NCBI GenBank assembly: GCA_920105625.2
Contig: OV050030.1
Span: forward strand, 238,359,889 to 238,423,888
Reading direction: 5' to 3'
From: Clusia tigrina
Taxonomy: Eukaryota; Arthropoda; Insecta; Diptera; Clusiidae
Length of the DNA stretch: 64,000 bases
Position numbers and translations under genes: made by a program. The notes under the pieces are model-generated. The model saw only the letters and a list, made by a program, of their open reading frames with translations. It was not told where the DNA came from and searched no databases. This document shows, piece after piece, positions 1 through 11,944 of this stretch; within the stretch, counting starts at the first letter, position 1, and each line of letters opens with the position of its first letter.

Positions 1-588
1 CAGTGTTTGATTTGGGACTCAAGGGTAGCATAGTTTTGAGCGATAGCTTAAATTGATAAGAGTCTCGAGTACTTTATTGTTACAAAATTTCAAGGTGTTA
101 TGACGCTCCAGTAAAAAGTTACAAGCATTTGTATGTTGCAAACTTTGATAGGTGTAGGACATATCGTATATAAGTTAGGGCCATTTGAAGTTTTATCAGT
201 GTTTGATTTGGGACTCAAGGGTAGTATAGATTTGAGCGATAGCTTAAATTGATAAGAGTCTCGAGTACTTTATTGTTACAAAATTTCAAGGTGTTATGAC
301 GCTCCAGTAAAAAGTTACAAGCATTTGTATGTTGCAAACTTTGATAGGTGTAGGACATATCGTATATAAGTTAGGGCCATTTGAAGTTTTATCAGTAATT
401 GATTTGGGACTCAAGGGTAGCATAGCTTTGAGCGATAACTTAAATTGACAAGAGGCTCGAGTACTTTATTGTTACAAAATTTCAAGGTTTTAGGACGCTC
501 CAGTAAAAAGTTAAGAGCATTTGTATGTTGCAAACTTTGATAGGTGTAGGACATATCGTATATAAGTTAGGGCCATTTGAAGTTTTAT

Positions 589-768
589 CATTGTTTGATT
601 TGGGACACTAGGGTAGCATAGCTTTGAGCGATAACTTAAATTGACAAGAGGCTCGAGTACTTTATTGTTAAATAATTTCAAGGTTTTATGACGCTTCAGT
701 AAAAAGTTACAAGCATTTGTAAGTTGCAAACTCTGATAGGTGTAGGACGTACCGTATAGAAGTTTTAT
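589..768 (+). repeat. 180-bp unit with 16-bp deletion
   Basis: The end of this unit reads TATAGAAGTTTTATC instead of containing GTTAGGGCCATTTGAA. The missing 16 bp lie between two GAAGTT copies at unit positions 171 and 187, so one copy of the six-base direct repeat remains. The same deletion occurs in the unit at 4485-4664, and nowhere else that I saw. Confidence 0.9.
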
Positions 769-1256
769 CAGTGTTTGATTTGGGACTCAAGGGTAGTATA
801 GCTTTGAGCGATAGCTTAAATTGTCAAGAGGCTCGAGTACTTTATTGTTACAAAATTTCAAGGTTTTATGACGCTCCAGTAAGAAGTTACAAGCATTTGT
901 TTGTTGCAAACTTTGATAGGTGTAGGACGTACCGTATAGAAGTTAGGGCCATTTGAAGTTTTATCAGTGTTTGATTTGGGACTCAAGGGTAGCATAGCTT
1001 TGAGCGATAGCTTAAATTGACAAGAGGCTCGAGTACTTTATTGTTACAAAATTGCAAGGTTTTGTGACGCTCCAGTAAAAAGTTACAAGCATTTGTATGC
1101 TGCAAAGTTTAATAGGTGTAGGACATATCGTATATAAGTTAGGGCCATTTGAAGTTTTATCAGTGTTTGATTTGGGACTCAAGGGTAGTATAGCTTTGAG
1201 CGATTGCTTAAATTGATAAGAGTCTCGAGTATTTTATTGTTACAAAATTTCAAGGT
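611..1256 (+). repeat. Higher-order block, left copy (offset 3896)
   Basis: This stretch reappears at 4507-5152 with about five or six substitutions. It includes the rare 180-bp unit with TTAAATAATTTC and GTAAGTTGCAAACTCTG, followed by a unit with TTGTCAAGAG. The offset equals 20 units minus 24 bp, explained by the 16-bp deletion inside the block and the 8-bp deletion in the unit at 1945. Flanking units do not match at the same offset, so only a short segment was copied. Confidence 0.8.
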
Positions 1257-1631
1257 TTTATGACGCTCCAGTAAAAAGTTACAAGCATTTGTATGTTGCA
1301 AACTTTGATAGGTGTAGGACATATCGTATATAAGTTAGGGCCATTTGAAGTTTTATCATTGTTTGATTTGGGACACTAGGGTAGCATAGCTTTGAGCGAT
1401 AACTTAAATTGACAAGAGGCTCGAGTACTTTATTGTTAAATAATTTCAAGGTTTTATGACGCTTCAGTAAAAAGTTACAAGCATTTGTAAGTTGCAAACT
1501 TTTATAGGTGTAGGACGTACCATATAGAAGTTAGGGCCATTTGAAGTTTTATAAGTGTTTGATTTGGGACTCAAGGGTTGCATAGCTTTGAGCGATAGCT
1601 TAAATTGACAAGAGGCTCGAGTACTTTATTG
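1245..1631 (+). repeat. Segment shared with 39.3 kb and 41.0 kb
   Basis: About 387 bp covering a TTAAATAATTTC unit, CTTTTATAGG, CATATAGAAG and ATAAGTGTTT recurs at 39281-39667 (offset 38036) with about two substitutions, and again at 41045-41431 inside the nine-unit duplication. Its immediate neighbours are much less similar to these distant copies. It is a region A segment that also sits in region D. Confidence 0.8.
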
Positions 1632-1944
1632 TTACAAAATTGCAAGGTTTTATGACGCTCCAGTAAAAAGTTACAAGCATTTGTATGTTGCAAACTTTGA
1701 TAGGTGTAGGACATATCGTATATAAGTTAGGGCCATTTGAAGTTTTATCAGTGTTTGATTTGGGACTCAAGGGTAGTATAGATTTGAGCGATAGCTTAAA
1801 TTGACAAGAGGCTCGAGTACTTTATTGTTACAAAATTTCAAGGTGTTATGACGCTCCAGTAAAAAGTTACAAGCATTTGTATGTTGCAAACTTTGATAGG
1901 TGTAGGACATATCGTATATAAGTTAGGGCCATTTGAAGTTTTAT

Positions 1945-2132
1945 CAGTGTTTGATTTGGGACTCAAGGGTAGTATAGCTTTGAGCGATAGCTTACATTGA
2001 TAAGAGTCTCGAGTACTTTATTGTTACAAAATTTCAAGGTGTTATGACGCTCCAGTAAAAAGTTACAAGCATTTGTTTCTTGCAAACTTTGATAGGTTTA
2101 GGACGTACCATTAGGGCCATTTGAAGACTTAT
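1945..2132 (+). repeat. 188-bp unit with 8-bp deletion
   Basis: The unit reads GTACCATTAGGGCC where neighbours read GTACCATATAGAAGTTAGGG, a loss of 8 bp with at most one base of homology at the ends. I saw it only here. Confidence 0.85.
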
Positions 2133-4484
2133 CAGTGATTGATTTGGGACACTAGGGTAGCATAGCTTTGAGCGATAATTTAAATTGACAAGAGGCTCGC
2201 GTACTTTATTGTTACAAAATTTCAAGGTTTTATGACGCTCCAGTAAAAAGTTACAGGCATTTGTGTGTTGCAAACTTTGATAGGTGTAGGACGTACCATA
2301 TAGAAGTAAGGGCCATTTGAAGATTTATCAGTGATTGATTTGGGACTCAAGGGTAGCATAGCTTTGAGCGATAACTTAAATTGACAAGAGGCTCGAGTAC
2401 TTTATTGTTACAAAATTTCAAGGTTTTATGACGCTCCAGTAAGAAGTTACAAGCATTTGTTTGTTGCAAACTTTGATAGGTGTAGGACGTACCGTATAGA
2501 AGTTAGGGCCATTTGAAGTTTTATCATTGTTTGATTTGGGACTCAAGGGTTGCATAGCTTTGAGCGATAGCTTAAATTGACAAGAGGCTCGAGTACTTTA
2601 TTGTTACAAAATTGCAAGGTTTTATGACGCTCCAGTAAAAAGTTACAAGCATTTGTATGTTGCAAACTTTGATAGGTGTAGGACATATCGTATATAAGTT
2701 AGGGCCATTTGAAGTTTTATCAGTGTTTGATTTGGGACTCAAGGGTAGTATAGCTTTGAGCGATAGCTTACATTGATAAGAGTCTCGAGTACTTTATTGT
2801 TACAAAATTTCAAGGTGTTATGACGCTCCAGTAAAAAGTTACAAGCATTTGTTTGTTGCAAACTTTGATAGGTGTAGGACGTACCGTATAGAAGTTAGGG
2901 CCATTTGAAGTTTTATCAGTGTTTGATTTGGGACTCAAGGGTAGCATAGTTTTGAGCGATAGCTTAAATTGACAAGAGGCTCGAGTACTTTATTGTTACA
3001 AAATTGCAAGGTTTTATGACGCTCCAGTAAAAAGTTACAAGCATTTGTATGTTGCAAACTTTGATAGGTGTAGGACATATCGTATATAAGTTAGGGCCAT
3101 TTGAAGTTTTATCAGTGTTTGATTTGGGACTCAAGGGTAGTATAGCTTTGAGCGATAACTTAAATTGACAAGAGGCTCGCGTACTTTATTGTTACAAAAT
3201 TTCAAGGTTTTATGACGCTCCAGTAAAAAGTTACAAGCATTTGTATGTTGCAAACTTTGATAGGTGTTGGACATATCGTATATAAGTTAGGGCCATTTGA
3301 AGTTTTATCAGTGATTGATTTGGGACTCAAGGGTAGCATAGCTTTGAGCGATAACTTAAATTGACAAGAGCCTCGAGTACATTATTGTTACAAAATTTCA
3401 AGGTTTTATGACGCTCCAGTAAAAAGTTACAGGCATTTGTATGTTGCAAACTTTGATAGGTGTAGGACGTACCATATAGAAGTAAGGGCCATTTGAAGAT
3501 TTATCAGTGATTGATTTGGGACTCAAGGGTAGCATAGCTTTGAGCGATAACTTAAATTGACAAGAGGCTCGAGTACTTTATTGTTACAAAATTTCAAGGT
3601 TTTATGACGCTCCAGTAAGAAGTTACAAGCATTTGTTTGTTGCAAACTTTGATAGGTGTAGGACGTACCGTATAGAAGTTAGGGCCATTTGAAGTTCTAT
3701 CAGTGTTTGATTTGGGACTCAAGGGTAGCATAGTTTTGAGCGATAGCTTAAATTGACAAGAGGCTCGAGTACTTTATTGTTACAAAATTGCAAGGTTTTA
3801 TGACGCTCCAGTAAAAAGTTACAAGCATTTGTATGTTGCAAACTTTGATAGGTGTAGGACGTACCGTATAGAAGTTAGGGCCATTTGAAGTTTTATCAGT
3901 GTTTGATTTGGGACTCAAGGGTAGTATAGCTTTGAGCGATAGCTTAAATTGATAAGAGTCTCGAGTACTTTATTGTTACAAAATTTCAAGGTTGTATGAC
4001 GCTCCAGTAAAAAGTTACAGGCATTTGTATGTTGCAAACTTTGATAGGTGTAGGACGTACCATATAGAAGTAAGGGCCATTTGAAGATTTATCAGTGATT
4101 GATTTGGGACTCAAGGGTAGCATAGCTTTGAGCGATAACTTAAATTGACAAGAGGCTCGAGTACTTTATTGTTACAAAATTTCAAGGTGTTATGACGCTC
4201 CAGTAAAAAGTTACAAGCATTTGTATGTTGCAAACTTTGATAGGTGTAGGACATATCGTATATAAGTTAGGACCATTTGAAGTTTTATCAGTGTTTGATT
4301 TGGGACTCAAGGGTAGTATAGATTTGAGCGATAGCTTAAATTGATAAGAGTCTCGAGTACTTTATTGTTACAAAATTTCAAGGTGTTATGACGCTCCAGT
4401 AAAAAGTTACAAGCATTTGTATGTTGCAAACTTTGATAGGTGTAGGACATATCGTATATAAGTTAGGGCCATTTGAAGTTTTAT

Positions 4485-4664
4485 CAGTGATTGATTTGGG
4501 ACTCAAGGGTAGCATAGCTTTGAGCGATAACTTAAATTGACAAGAGGCTCGAGTACTTTATTGTTAAATAATTTCAAGGTTTTATGACGCTTCAGTAAAA
4601 AGTTACAAGCATTTGTAAGTTGCAAACTCTGATAGGTGTAGGACGTACCGTATAGAAGTTTTAT
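4485..4664 (+). repeat. 180-bp unit with 16-bp deletion, second copy
   Basis: Same GAAGTT-to-GAAGTT deletion as the unit at 589, inside the duplicated block at 4507-5152. It begins CAGTGATTGATTTGGG rather than CATTGTTTGATTTGGG, so the two copies differ at their left ends. Confidence 0.9.
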
Positions 4665-5152
4665 CAGTGTTTGATTTGGGACTCAAGGGTAGTATAGCTT
4701 TGAGCGATAGCTTAAATTGTCAAGAGGCTCGAGTACTTTATTGTTACAAAATTTCAAGGTTTTATGACGCTCCAGTAAGAAGTTACAAGCATTTGTTTGT
4801 TGCAAACTTTGATAGGTGTAGGACGTACCGTATAGAAGTTAGGGCCATTTGAAGTTTTATCAGTGTTTGATTTGGGACTCAAGGGTAGCATAGCTTTGAG
4901 CGATAGCTTAAATTGACAAGAGGCTCGAGTACTTTATTGTTACAAAATTGCAAAGTTTTATGACGCTCCAGTAAAAAGTTACAAGCATTTGTATGCTGCA
5001 AACTTTAATAGGTGTAGGACATATCGTATATAAGTTAGGGCCATTTGAAGTTTTATCAGTGTTTGATTTGGGACTCAAGGGTAGTATAGCTTTGAGCGAT
5101 TGATTAAATTGATAAGAGTCTCGAGTACTTTATTGTTACAAAATTTCAAGGT
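4507..5152 (+). repeat. Higher-order block, right copy (offset 3896)
   Basis: Second copy of 611-1256. It shares the 16-bp deletion unit, the TTGTCAAGAG unit and the TATGCTGCAAA unit. Differences include CAAAGTTTTATG for CAAGGTTTTGTG and GATTGATTAAATTG for GATTGCTTAAATTG. Confidence 0.8.
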
Positions 5153-7408
5153 GTTATGACGCTCCAGTAAAAAGTTACAAGCATTTGTATGTTGCAAACT
5201 TTGATAGATGTTGGACGAACCGTATAGAAGTTAGGGCCATTTGAAGTTTTATCAGTGTTTGATTTGTGACACAAGGGTAGCATAGCTTTGAGCGATAACT
5301 TAAATTGACAAGAGGCTCGCGTACTTTATTGTTACAAAATTTCAAGGTATTATGACGCTCCATTAAAAAGTTACAAGCATTTGTATGTTGCAAACTTTGA
5401 TAGGTGTAGAACGTACCGTATATAAGTTAGGGCCATTTGAAGTTTTATCAGTGTTTGATTTGGGACTCAAGGGTAGCATAGCTTTGAGCGATAGCTTAAA
5501 TTGACAAGAGGCTCGAGTACTTTATTGTTACAAAATTGCAAGGCTTTATGACGCTCCAGTAAAAAAATACAAGTATTTGTATGTTGCAAACTTTGATAGG
5601 TGTAGGACGTACCGTATAGAAGTTAGGGCCATTTGTAGTTTTATCACTGTTTGATTTGGGACTCAAGGGTAGCATAGCTTTGAGCGATAGCTTAAATTGA
5701 CAAGAGGCTCGAGTACTTTATTGTTACAAAATTTCAAGGTTTTATGAGGCTCCAGTAAAAAGTTACAAGCACTTGTATGTTGCAAACTTTGATAGGTGTA
5801 GGACGTACCGTATAGAAGTTAGGGCCATTTGAAGATTTATCAGTGATTGATTTGGGACTCAAGGGTAGCATAGCTTTGAGCGATAACTTAAATTGACAAG
5901 AGGCTCGAGTACTTTATTGTTACAAAATTTCAAGGTTTTATGACGCTCCAGTAAAAAGTTACAAGCATTTGTATGTTGCTAACTTTGATTGGTGTAGGAC
6001 GTACCGTATAGAAGTTAGGGCCATTTGAAGTTTTATAAGTGTTTGATTTGGGACTCAAGGGTTGCATAGCTTTGAGCGATAGCTTAAATTGATAAGAGGC
6101 TCGAGTACTTTATTGTTAAAAAATTTCAAGGTTTTATGACGCTCCAGTAAAAAGTTACAAGCATTTGTATGTTGCAAACTTTGATAGGTGTAGGACATAT
6201 CGTATAAAAGTTAGGGCCATTTGAAGTTTTAACAGTGTTTGATTTGGGACTCAAGGGTAGCATAGCTTTGAGCGATAGCTTAAATTGACAAGAGGCTCGA
6301 GTACTTTATTGTTACAAAATTTCAAGGTTTTATGACGCTCCAGTAAAAAGTTACAAGCATTTGTATGTTGCAAACTTTGATAGCTGTAGGACGTACCGTA
6401 TAGAAGTTAGGGCCATTTGAAGTTTTTTCAGTGTTTGATTTGGGACTCACGTGTAGCATAGCTTTGAGCGATAGCTTAAATTGACAAGAGGCTCGACTAC
6501 TTTATTCTTACAAAATTTCAAGGTTTTATGACGCTCCAGTAAAAATTTACAAGCATTTGTATGTTGCAAACTTTGATAGGTGTAGGACGTACCGTATAGA
6601 AGCTAGGGCCATTTGTAGTTTTATCACTGTTTGATTTGGGACTCAAGGGTAGCATAGCTTTGAGCGATAGCTTAAATTGACAAGAGGCTCGAGTACTTTA
6701 TTGTCACAAAATTTCAAGGTTTGATGAGGCTCCAGTAAAAAGTTACAAGCATTTGTATGTTGCAAACTTTGATAGGTGTAGGACGTACCGTATAGAAGTT
6801 AGGGGCATTTGAAGATTTATCAGTGACTGATTTGGGAATCAAGGGTAGCATAGATTTGAGCGATAACTTAAATTGACAAGAGGCTCGAGTACTTTATTGT
6901 TACAAAATTTCAAGGTTTTATGACGCTCCAGTAAAAAGTTACAAGCATTTGTATGTTGCAAACTTTGATAGGTGTAGGACGTACTGTATAGAAGCTAGGG
7001 CCATTTGAAGTTTTATCAGTGTTTGATTTGGGACTCAAGGGTAGCATAGCTTTGAGCGATAGCTTAAATTGATAAGAGGCTCGAGTACTTTATTGTTACA
7101 AAATTTCAAGGTTTTATGACGCTACAGTAAAAAGTTACAAGCATTTGTATGTTGCAAACTTTGATAGGTGTAGGACGTACCGTATAGAAGTTAGGGCCAT
7201 TTGAAGTTTTATCAGTGTTTGATTTGGGACTCAAGGGTAGTATAGCTTTGAGCAATAGCTTAAATTGATAAGAGGCTCGAGTACTTTATTGTTACAAAAT
7301 TTCAAGGTTTTATGACGCTCCAGTAAAAAGTTACAACCATTTGTATGTTGCAATCTTTGATAGGTGTAGGACGTACCGTATAGAAGTTAGGGCCATCTGA
7401 AGTTTTAT

Positions 7409-7595
7409 CAGTGTTTGATTTCGGACTCATAGCTTTGAGCGATAGCTTAAATTGACAAGAGGCTCGAGTACTTTATTGCTACAAAATTTCAAGGTTTTAT
7501 GACGCTCCAGTAAAAAGTTACAAGCATTTGTATGTTGCAAACTTTGATAGGTGTCGAACGTACCGTATAGAAGTTAGGGCCATTTTAAGTTTTAT
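7409..7595 (+). repeat. 187-bp unit, first copy with the 9-bp deletion
   Basis: The unit reads CGGACTCATAGCTTTG where the majority reads GGGACTCAAGGGTAGCATAGC. The nine lost bases lie between two CA dinucleotides. This deletion type is absent to the left and becomes common to the right, for example in units near 10535, 12090, 14620, 18510, 22150, 26386, 50055 and 55680. It is a useful lineage marker. Confidence 0.9.
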
Positions 7596-9161
7596 CAGTG
7601 TTTGATTTGGGACTCAAGTGTAGCATAGCTTTGAGCGAAAGCTTAAATTGACAAGAGGCTCGAATACTTTATTGTTACAAAATTTCAAGGTTTTATGACG
7701 CCCCAGTAAAAAGTTACAAGCATTTGTATGTTGCAAACTTTGATAGCTGTAGGACGTACCGTATAGAAGTTAGGGCCATTTGAAATTTTTTCAGTGTTTG
7801 ATTTGGGACTCACGCGTAGCATAGCTTTGAGCGATAGCTTAAATTGACAAGAGGCTCGAGTACTTTATTGTTACAAAATTTCAAGGTTTTATGACGCTCC
7901 AGTAAAAATTTACAAGCATTTGTATGTTGGAAACTTTGATAGGTGTAGGACGTACCGTATAGAAGTTAGGGCCATTTGAAGTTTTATCAGTGTTTGATTT
8001 GGGACTCCAGGGTAGTATAGCTTGAGCGATAGCTTTAATTGATAAGAGGCTCGAGTACTTTATTGTTACAAAATTTCAAGGTGCTATGACGCTCCAGTAA
8101 AAAGTTACAAGCATTTGTATGTTGCAAACTTTGATAGGTGTAGGACGTACCATATAGAAGTTAGGGCCATTTGAAGTTTTATCAGTGTTTGATTTGGGAC
8201 TCAAGGGTAGCATAGCTTTGAGCGATAGCTTAAATAGACAAGACGCTCGAATACTTTATTGTTACAAAATTTCAAGGTTTTATGACGCTCCAGTAAAAAG
8301 TTACAAGCATTTGTATGGTACAAACTTTGATAGGTGTAGGATGTACCGTATAGAAGTTAGTGCCATTTGAAGTTTTATCAGTGTTTGATTTGGGACTCAA
8401 GGGTAGCATAGCTTTGAGCGATAGCTTAAATTGACAAGAGGCTCGAGTACTTTATTGTTACAAAATTTCAAGGCTTTATGACGCTCCAGTAAAAAGTAAC
8501 AAGCATTTGTATGTTGCAAACTTTGATAGGTGTAGGACGTACTGTATAGAAGCTAGGGCCATTTGAAGTTTTATCAGTGTTTGATTTGGGACTCAAGGAT
8601 AGCATAGCTTTGAGCGATAGCTTAAATTGATAAGAGGCTCGAATACTTTATTGTTACAAAATTTCAAGGTTTTATGACGCTACAGTAAAAAGTTACAAGC
8701 ATTTGTATGTTGCAAACTTTGATAGGTGTAGGACGTACCGTATAGAAGTTAGGGCCATTTGAAGTTTTATCAGTGATTGATTTGGGACTCAAGGGTAGCA
8801 TAGCTTTGAGCAATAGATTAAATTGACAAGAGGCTCGAGTACATTATTGTTACAAAATTTCAAGGCTTTATGACGCTCCAGTAAAAAGTTACAAGCATTT
8901 GTATTTGCAAACTTTGATAGGTGGAGGACGTACCGTATAGAAGTCAGTGCCATTTGAAGTTTTATCAGTCTTTGATTTGGGACTCAAGGGTAGCATAGCT
9001 TTGAGCGATAGCTTAAATAGACAAGACGCTCGAATACTTTATTGTTACAAAATTTCAAGGTTTTATGACGCTCCAGTAAAAAGTTACAAGCATTTGTATG
9101 TTGCAAACTTTGATTGGTGTAGGACGTACCGTATAGAAGTTAGGGCCATTTGAAGTTTTAT

Positions 9162-10337
9162 CAGTGTTTGATTTGGAACTCAAGGGTAGCATAGCTTTGA
9201 GCGATAGCTTAAATTGACAAGAGGCTCGAGTACTTTATTGTTACAAAATTTCAAGGTTTTATGACGCTCCAGTAAAAAGTTACAAGCATTTGTATGTTGC
9301 AAACTTTGATAGCTGTAGGACGTACCGTATAGAAGTTAGGGCCATTTGAAGTTTTTTCAGTGTTTGATTTGGGACTCACGGGTAGCATAGCTTTGAGCGA
9401 TAGCTTAAATTGACAAGAGGCTCGAGTACTTTATTGTTACAAAATTTCAAGGTTTTATGACGCTCCAGTAAAAATTTACAAGCATTTGTATGTTGCAAAC
9501 TTTGATAGGTGTAGGACGTACCGTATAGAAGTTAGGGCCATTTGAAGTTTTATCAGTGTTTGATTTGGGACTCAAGGGTAGCATAGCTTTGAGCGATAGC
9601 TTAAATTGACAAGAGGCTCGAGTACTTTATTGTTACAAAATTTCAAGGTTTTATGACGCTCCAGTAAAAAGTTACAAGCATTTGTATGTTGCAAACTTTG
9701 ATAGCTGTAGGACGTACCGTATAGAAGTTAGGGCCATTTGAAGTTTTTTCAGTGTTTGATTTGGGACTCACGGGTAGCATAGCTTTGAGCGATAGCTTAA
9801 ATTGACAAGAGGCTCGAGTACTTTATTGTTACAAAATTTCAAGGTTTTATGACGCTCCAGTAAAAATTTACAAGCATTTGTATGTTGCAAACTTTGATAG
9901 GTGTAGGACGTACCGTATAGAAGTTAGGGCCATTTGAAGTTTTATCAGTGTTTGATTTGGGACTCAAGGGTAGCATAGCTTTGAGCGATAGCTTAAATTG
10001 ACAAGAGGCTCGAGTACTTTATTGTTACAAAATTTCAAGGTTTTATGACGCTCCAGTAAAAAGTTACAAGCATTTGTATGTTGCAAACTTTGATAGCTGT
10101 AGGACGTACCGTATAGAAGTTAGGGCCATTTGAAGTTTTTTCAGTGTTTGATTTGGGACTCACGGGTAGCATAGCTTTGAGCGATAGCTTAAATTGACAA
10201 GAGGCTCGAGTACTTTATTGTTAGAAAATTTCAAGGTTTTATGACGCTCCAGTAAAAATTTAGAAGCATTTGTATGTTGCAAACTTTGATAGGTGTAGGA
10301 CGTACCGTATAGAAGTTAGTGCCATTTGAAGTTTTAT
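9162..10337 (+). repeat. Dimeric higher-order repeat, 3 x 392 bp
   Basis: Three dimers run 9162-9553, 9554-9945 and 9946-10337. In each, the first unit carries GATAGCTGTAGG and TTTTTTCAG, and the second carries CTCACGGGTAGC and AAAAATTTACAAG. The third dimer has extra changes (TTAGAAAATTTC, TTTAGAAGC, GTTAGTGCC). The whole set reappears at 13242-14417 (offset 4080), with the same changes in its third dimer, so the trio was copied together. Confidence 0.9.
9946..10141 (+). repeat. Representative full-length satellite monomer (196 bp)
   Basis: This unit is close to the majority sequence and can serve as the reference for unit positions used elsewhere. It has the full 196 bp, with XhoI at unit 64-69 and the common GACGTACCGTATAG stretch at 159-172. 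It departs from the majority at GATAGCTG (majority GATAGGTG) and in the tract near its end, where it reads TTTTTTC (majority TTTTATC). It holds five CpG sites, at unit positions 41, 66, 104, 160 and 165. Confidence 0.9.
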
Positions 10338-10394
10338 CAGTGTTTGATTTCGGACTCAAGGGTAGCATAGCTTTGAGCGATAGCTTAAATTGAC

Positions 10395-11632
10395 AAGATG
10401 GTCGAGTACTTTATTGTTACAAAATTTCAAGGTTTTATGACGCTCCAGTAAAAAGTTACAAGCATTTGTATGTTGCAAACTTTGATTGGTGTAGGACGTA
10501 CCGTATAGAAGTTAGGGCCATTTGAAGTTTTATCAGTGTTTGATTTGGGACTCATAGCTTTGAGCGATAGCTTAAATTGACAAGAGGCTCGAGTACTTTA
10601 TTGCTACAAAATTTTAAGGTTTTATGACGGTCCAGTAAAAAGTTACAAGCATTTGTATGTTGCAAACTTTGATAGGTGTAGGACGTACCGTATAGAAGTT
10701 AGGGCCATCCGAAGTTTTATCAGTGTTTTATTTGGGACTCATAGCTTTGAGCGATAGCTTAAATTGACAAGAGGCTCGAGTACTTTATTGCTACAAAATT
10801 TCAAGGTTTTATGACGCTCCAGTAAAAAGTTACAAGCATTTGTATGTTGCAAACTTTGATAGGTGTAGAACGTACCGTATAGAAGTTAGGGCCATTTGAA
10901 GTTTTATCAGTGTTTGATTTGGGACTCAAGGGTAGCATAGCTTTGAGCGATAACTTAAATTGACAAGAGGCTCGAGTACTTTATTGTTACAAAATTTCAA
11001 GGTTTTATGACGCTCCAGTAAAAAGTTACAAGCATTTGTATGTTGCAAACTTTGATAGCTGTAGGACGTACCGTATAGAAGTTAGGGCCATTTGAAGTTT
11101 TTTCAGTGTTTGATTTGGGACTCACGGGTAGCATAGCTTTGAGCGATAGCTTAAATTGACAAGAGGCTCGAGTACTTTATTGTTACAAAATTTCAAGGTT
11201 TTATGACGCTCCAGTAAAAATTTACAAGCATTTGTATGTTGCAAACTTTGATAGGTTTAGGACGTACCGTATAGAAGTTAGGGCCATTTGAAGTTTTATC
11301 AGTGTTTGATTTGGGACTCAAGGGTAGTATAGCTTTGAGCGATAGCTTTAATTGATAAGAGGCTCGAGTACTTTATTGTTACAAAATTTCAAGGTGCTAT
11401 GACGCTCCAGTAAAAAGTTACAAGCATTTGTATGTTGCAAACTTTGATAGGTGTAGGACGTACCATATAGAAGTTAGGGCCATTTGAAGTTTTATCAGTG
11501 TTTGATTTGGGACTCAAGGGTAGCATAGCTTTGAGCGATAGCTTAAATAGACAAGACGCTCGAATACTTTATTGTTACAAAATTTCAAGGTTTTATGACG
11601 CTCCAGTAAAAAGTTACAAGCATTTGTATGTT
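10395..11632 (+). repeat. Higher-order block, left copy (period 1550)
   Basis: Matches 11945-13182 at offset 1550, with several scattered substitutions. The block starts in a GACAAGATGGTCGAG unit and includes two consecutive 187-bp units with the 9-bp deletion. The period equals eight units minus two 9-bp deletions. Confidence 0.85.
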
Positions 11633-11944
11633 ACAAACTTTGATAGGTGTAGGACGTACCGTATAGAAGTTAGTGCCATTTGAAGTTTTATCAGTCTTTG
11701 ATTTGGGACTCAAGGGTAGCATAGCTTTGAGCGATAGCTTAAATTGACAAGAGGCTCGAGTACTTTATTGTTACAAAATTTCAAGGCTTTATGACGCTCC
11801 AGTAAAAAGTTACAAGCATTTGTATGTTGCAAACTTTGATAGGTGTAGGACGTACTGTATAGAAGCTAGGGCCATTTGAAGTTTTATCAGTGTTTGATTT
11901 GGGACTCAAGGGTAGCATAGCTTTGAGCGATAGCTTAAATTGAT

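Larger units (their letters stand above)
1..6200 (+). repeat. Region A: GACATATCG subfamily of the satellite
   Basis: Many units here carry GACATATCGTATATAAG in place of GACGTACCGTATAGAAG, TTGATAAGAGTCTCGAG in place of TTGACAAGAGGCTCGAG, CAAAATTGCAAGG in place of CAAAATTTCAAGG, and GTAAGAAGTTACAAGC with TTTGTTTGTTGC. These markers are rare or absent over most of the rest of the window. Units alternate irregularly between variants, with no strict short period. The right edge is gradual, so the boundary is approximate. No gene or other element is present. Confidence 0.75.

Noticed and set aside
8185..8370. Recurrent 61-codon plus-strand reading frame (also at 771, 4667, 11498, 13048, 15382, 19280, 33140, 35677, 38023, 39787, 42710, 59171, 62689), similar from copy to copy
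   Set aside because: It starts at GTG in GTGTTTGATTTGGG and ends at the TGA of GCCATTTGA in the same unit. It is open only where AATTGACAAG has changed to AATAGACA or AATTGTCAAG, which removes a built-in TGA. The unit is not a multiple of three, so frames cannot continue. Similarity between copies is simply satellite similarity.
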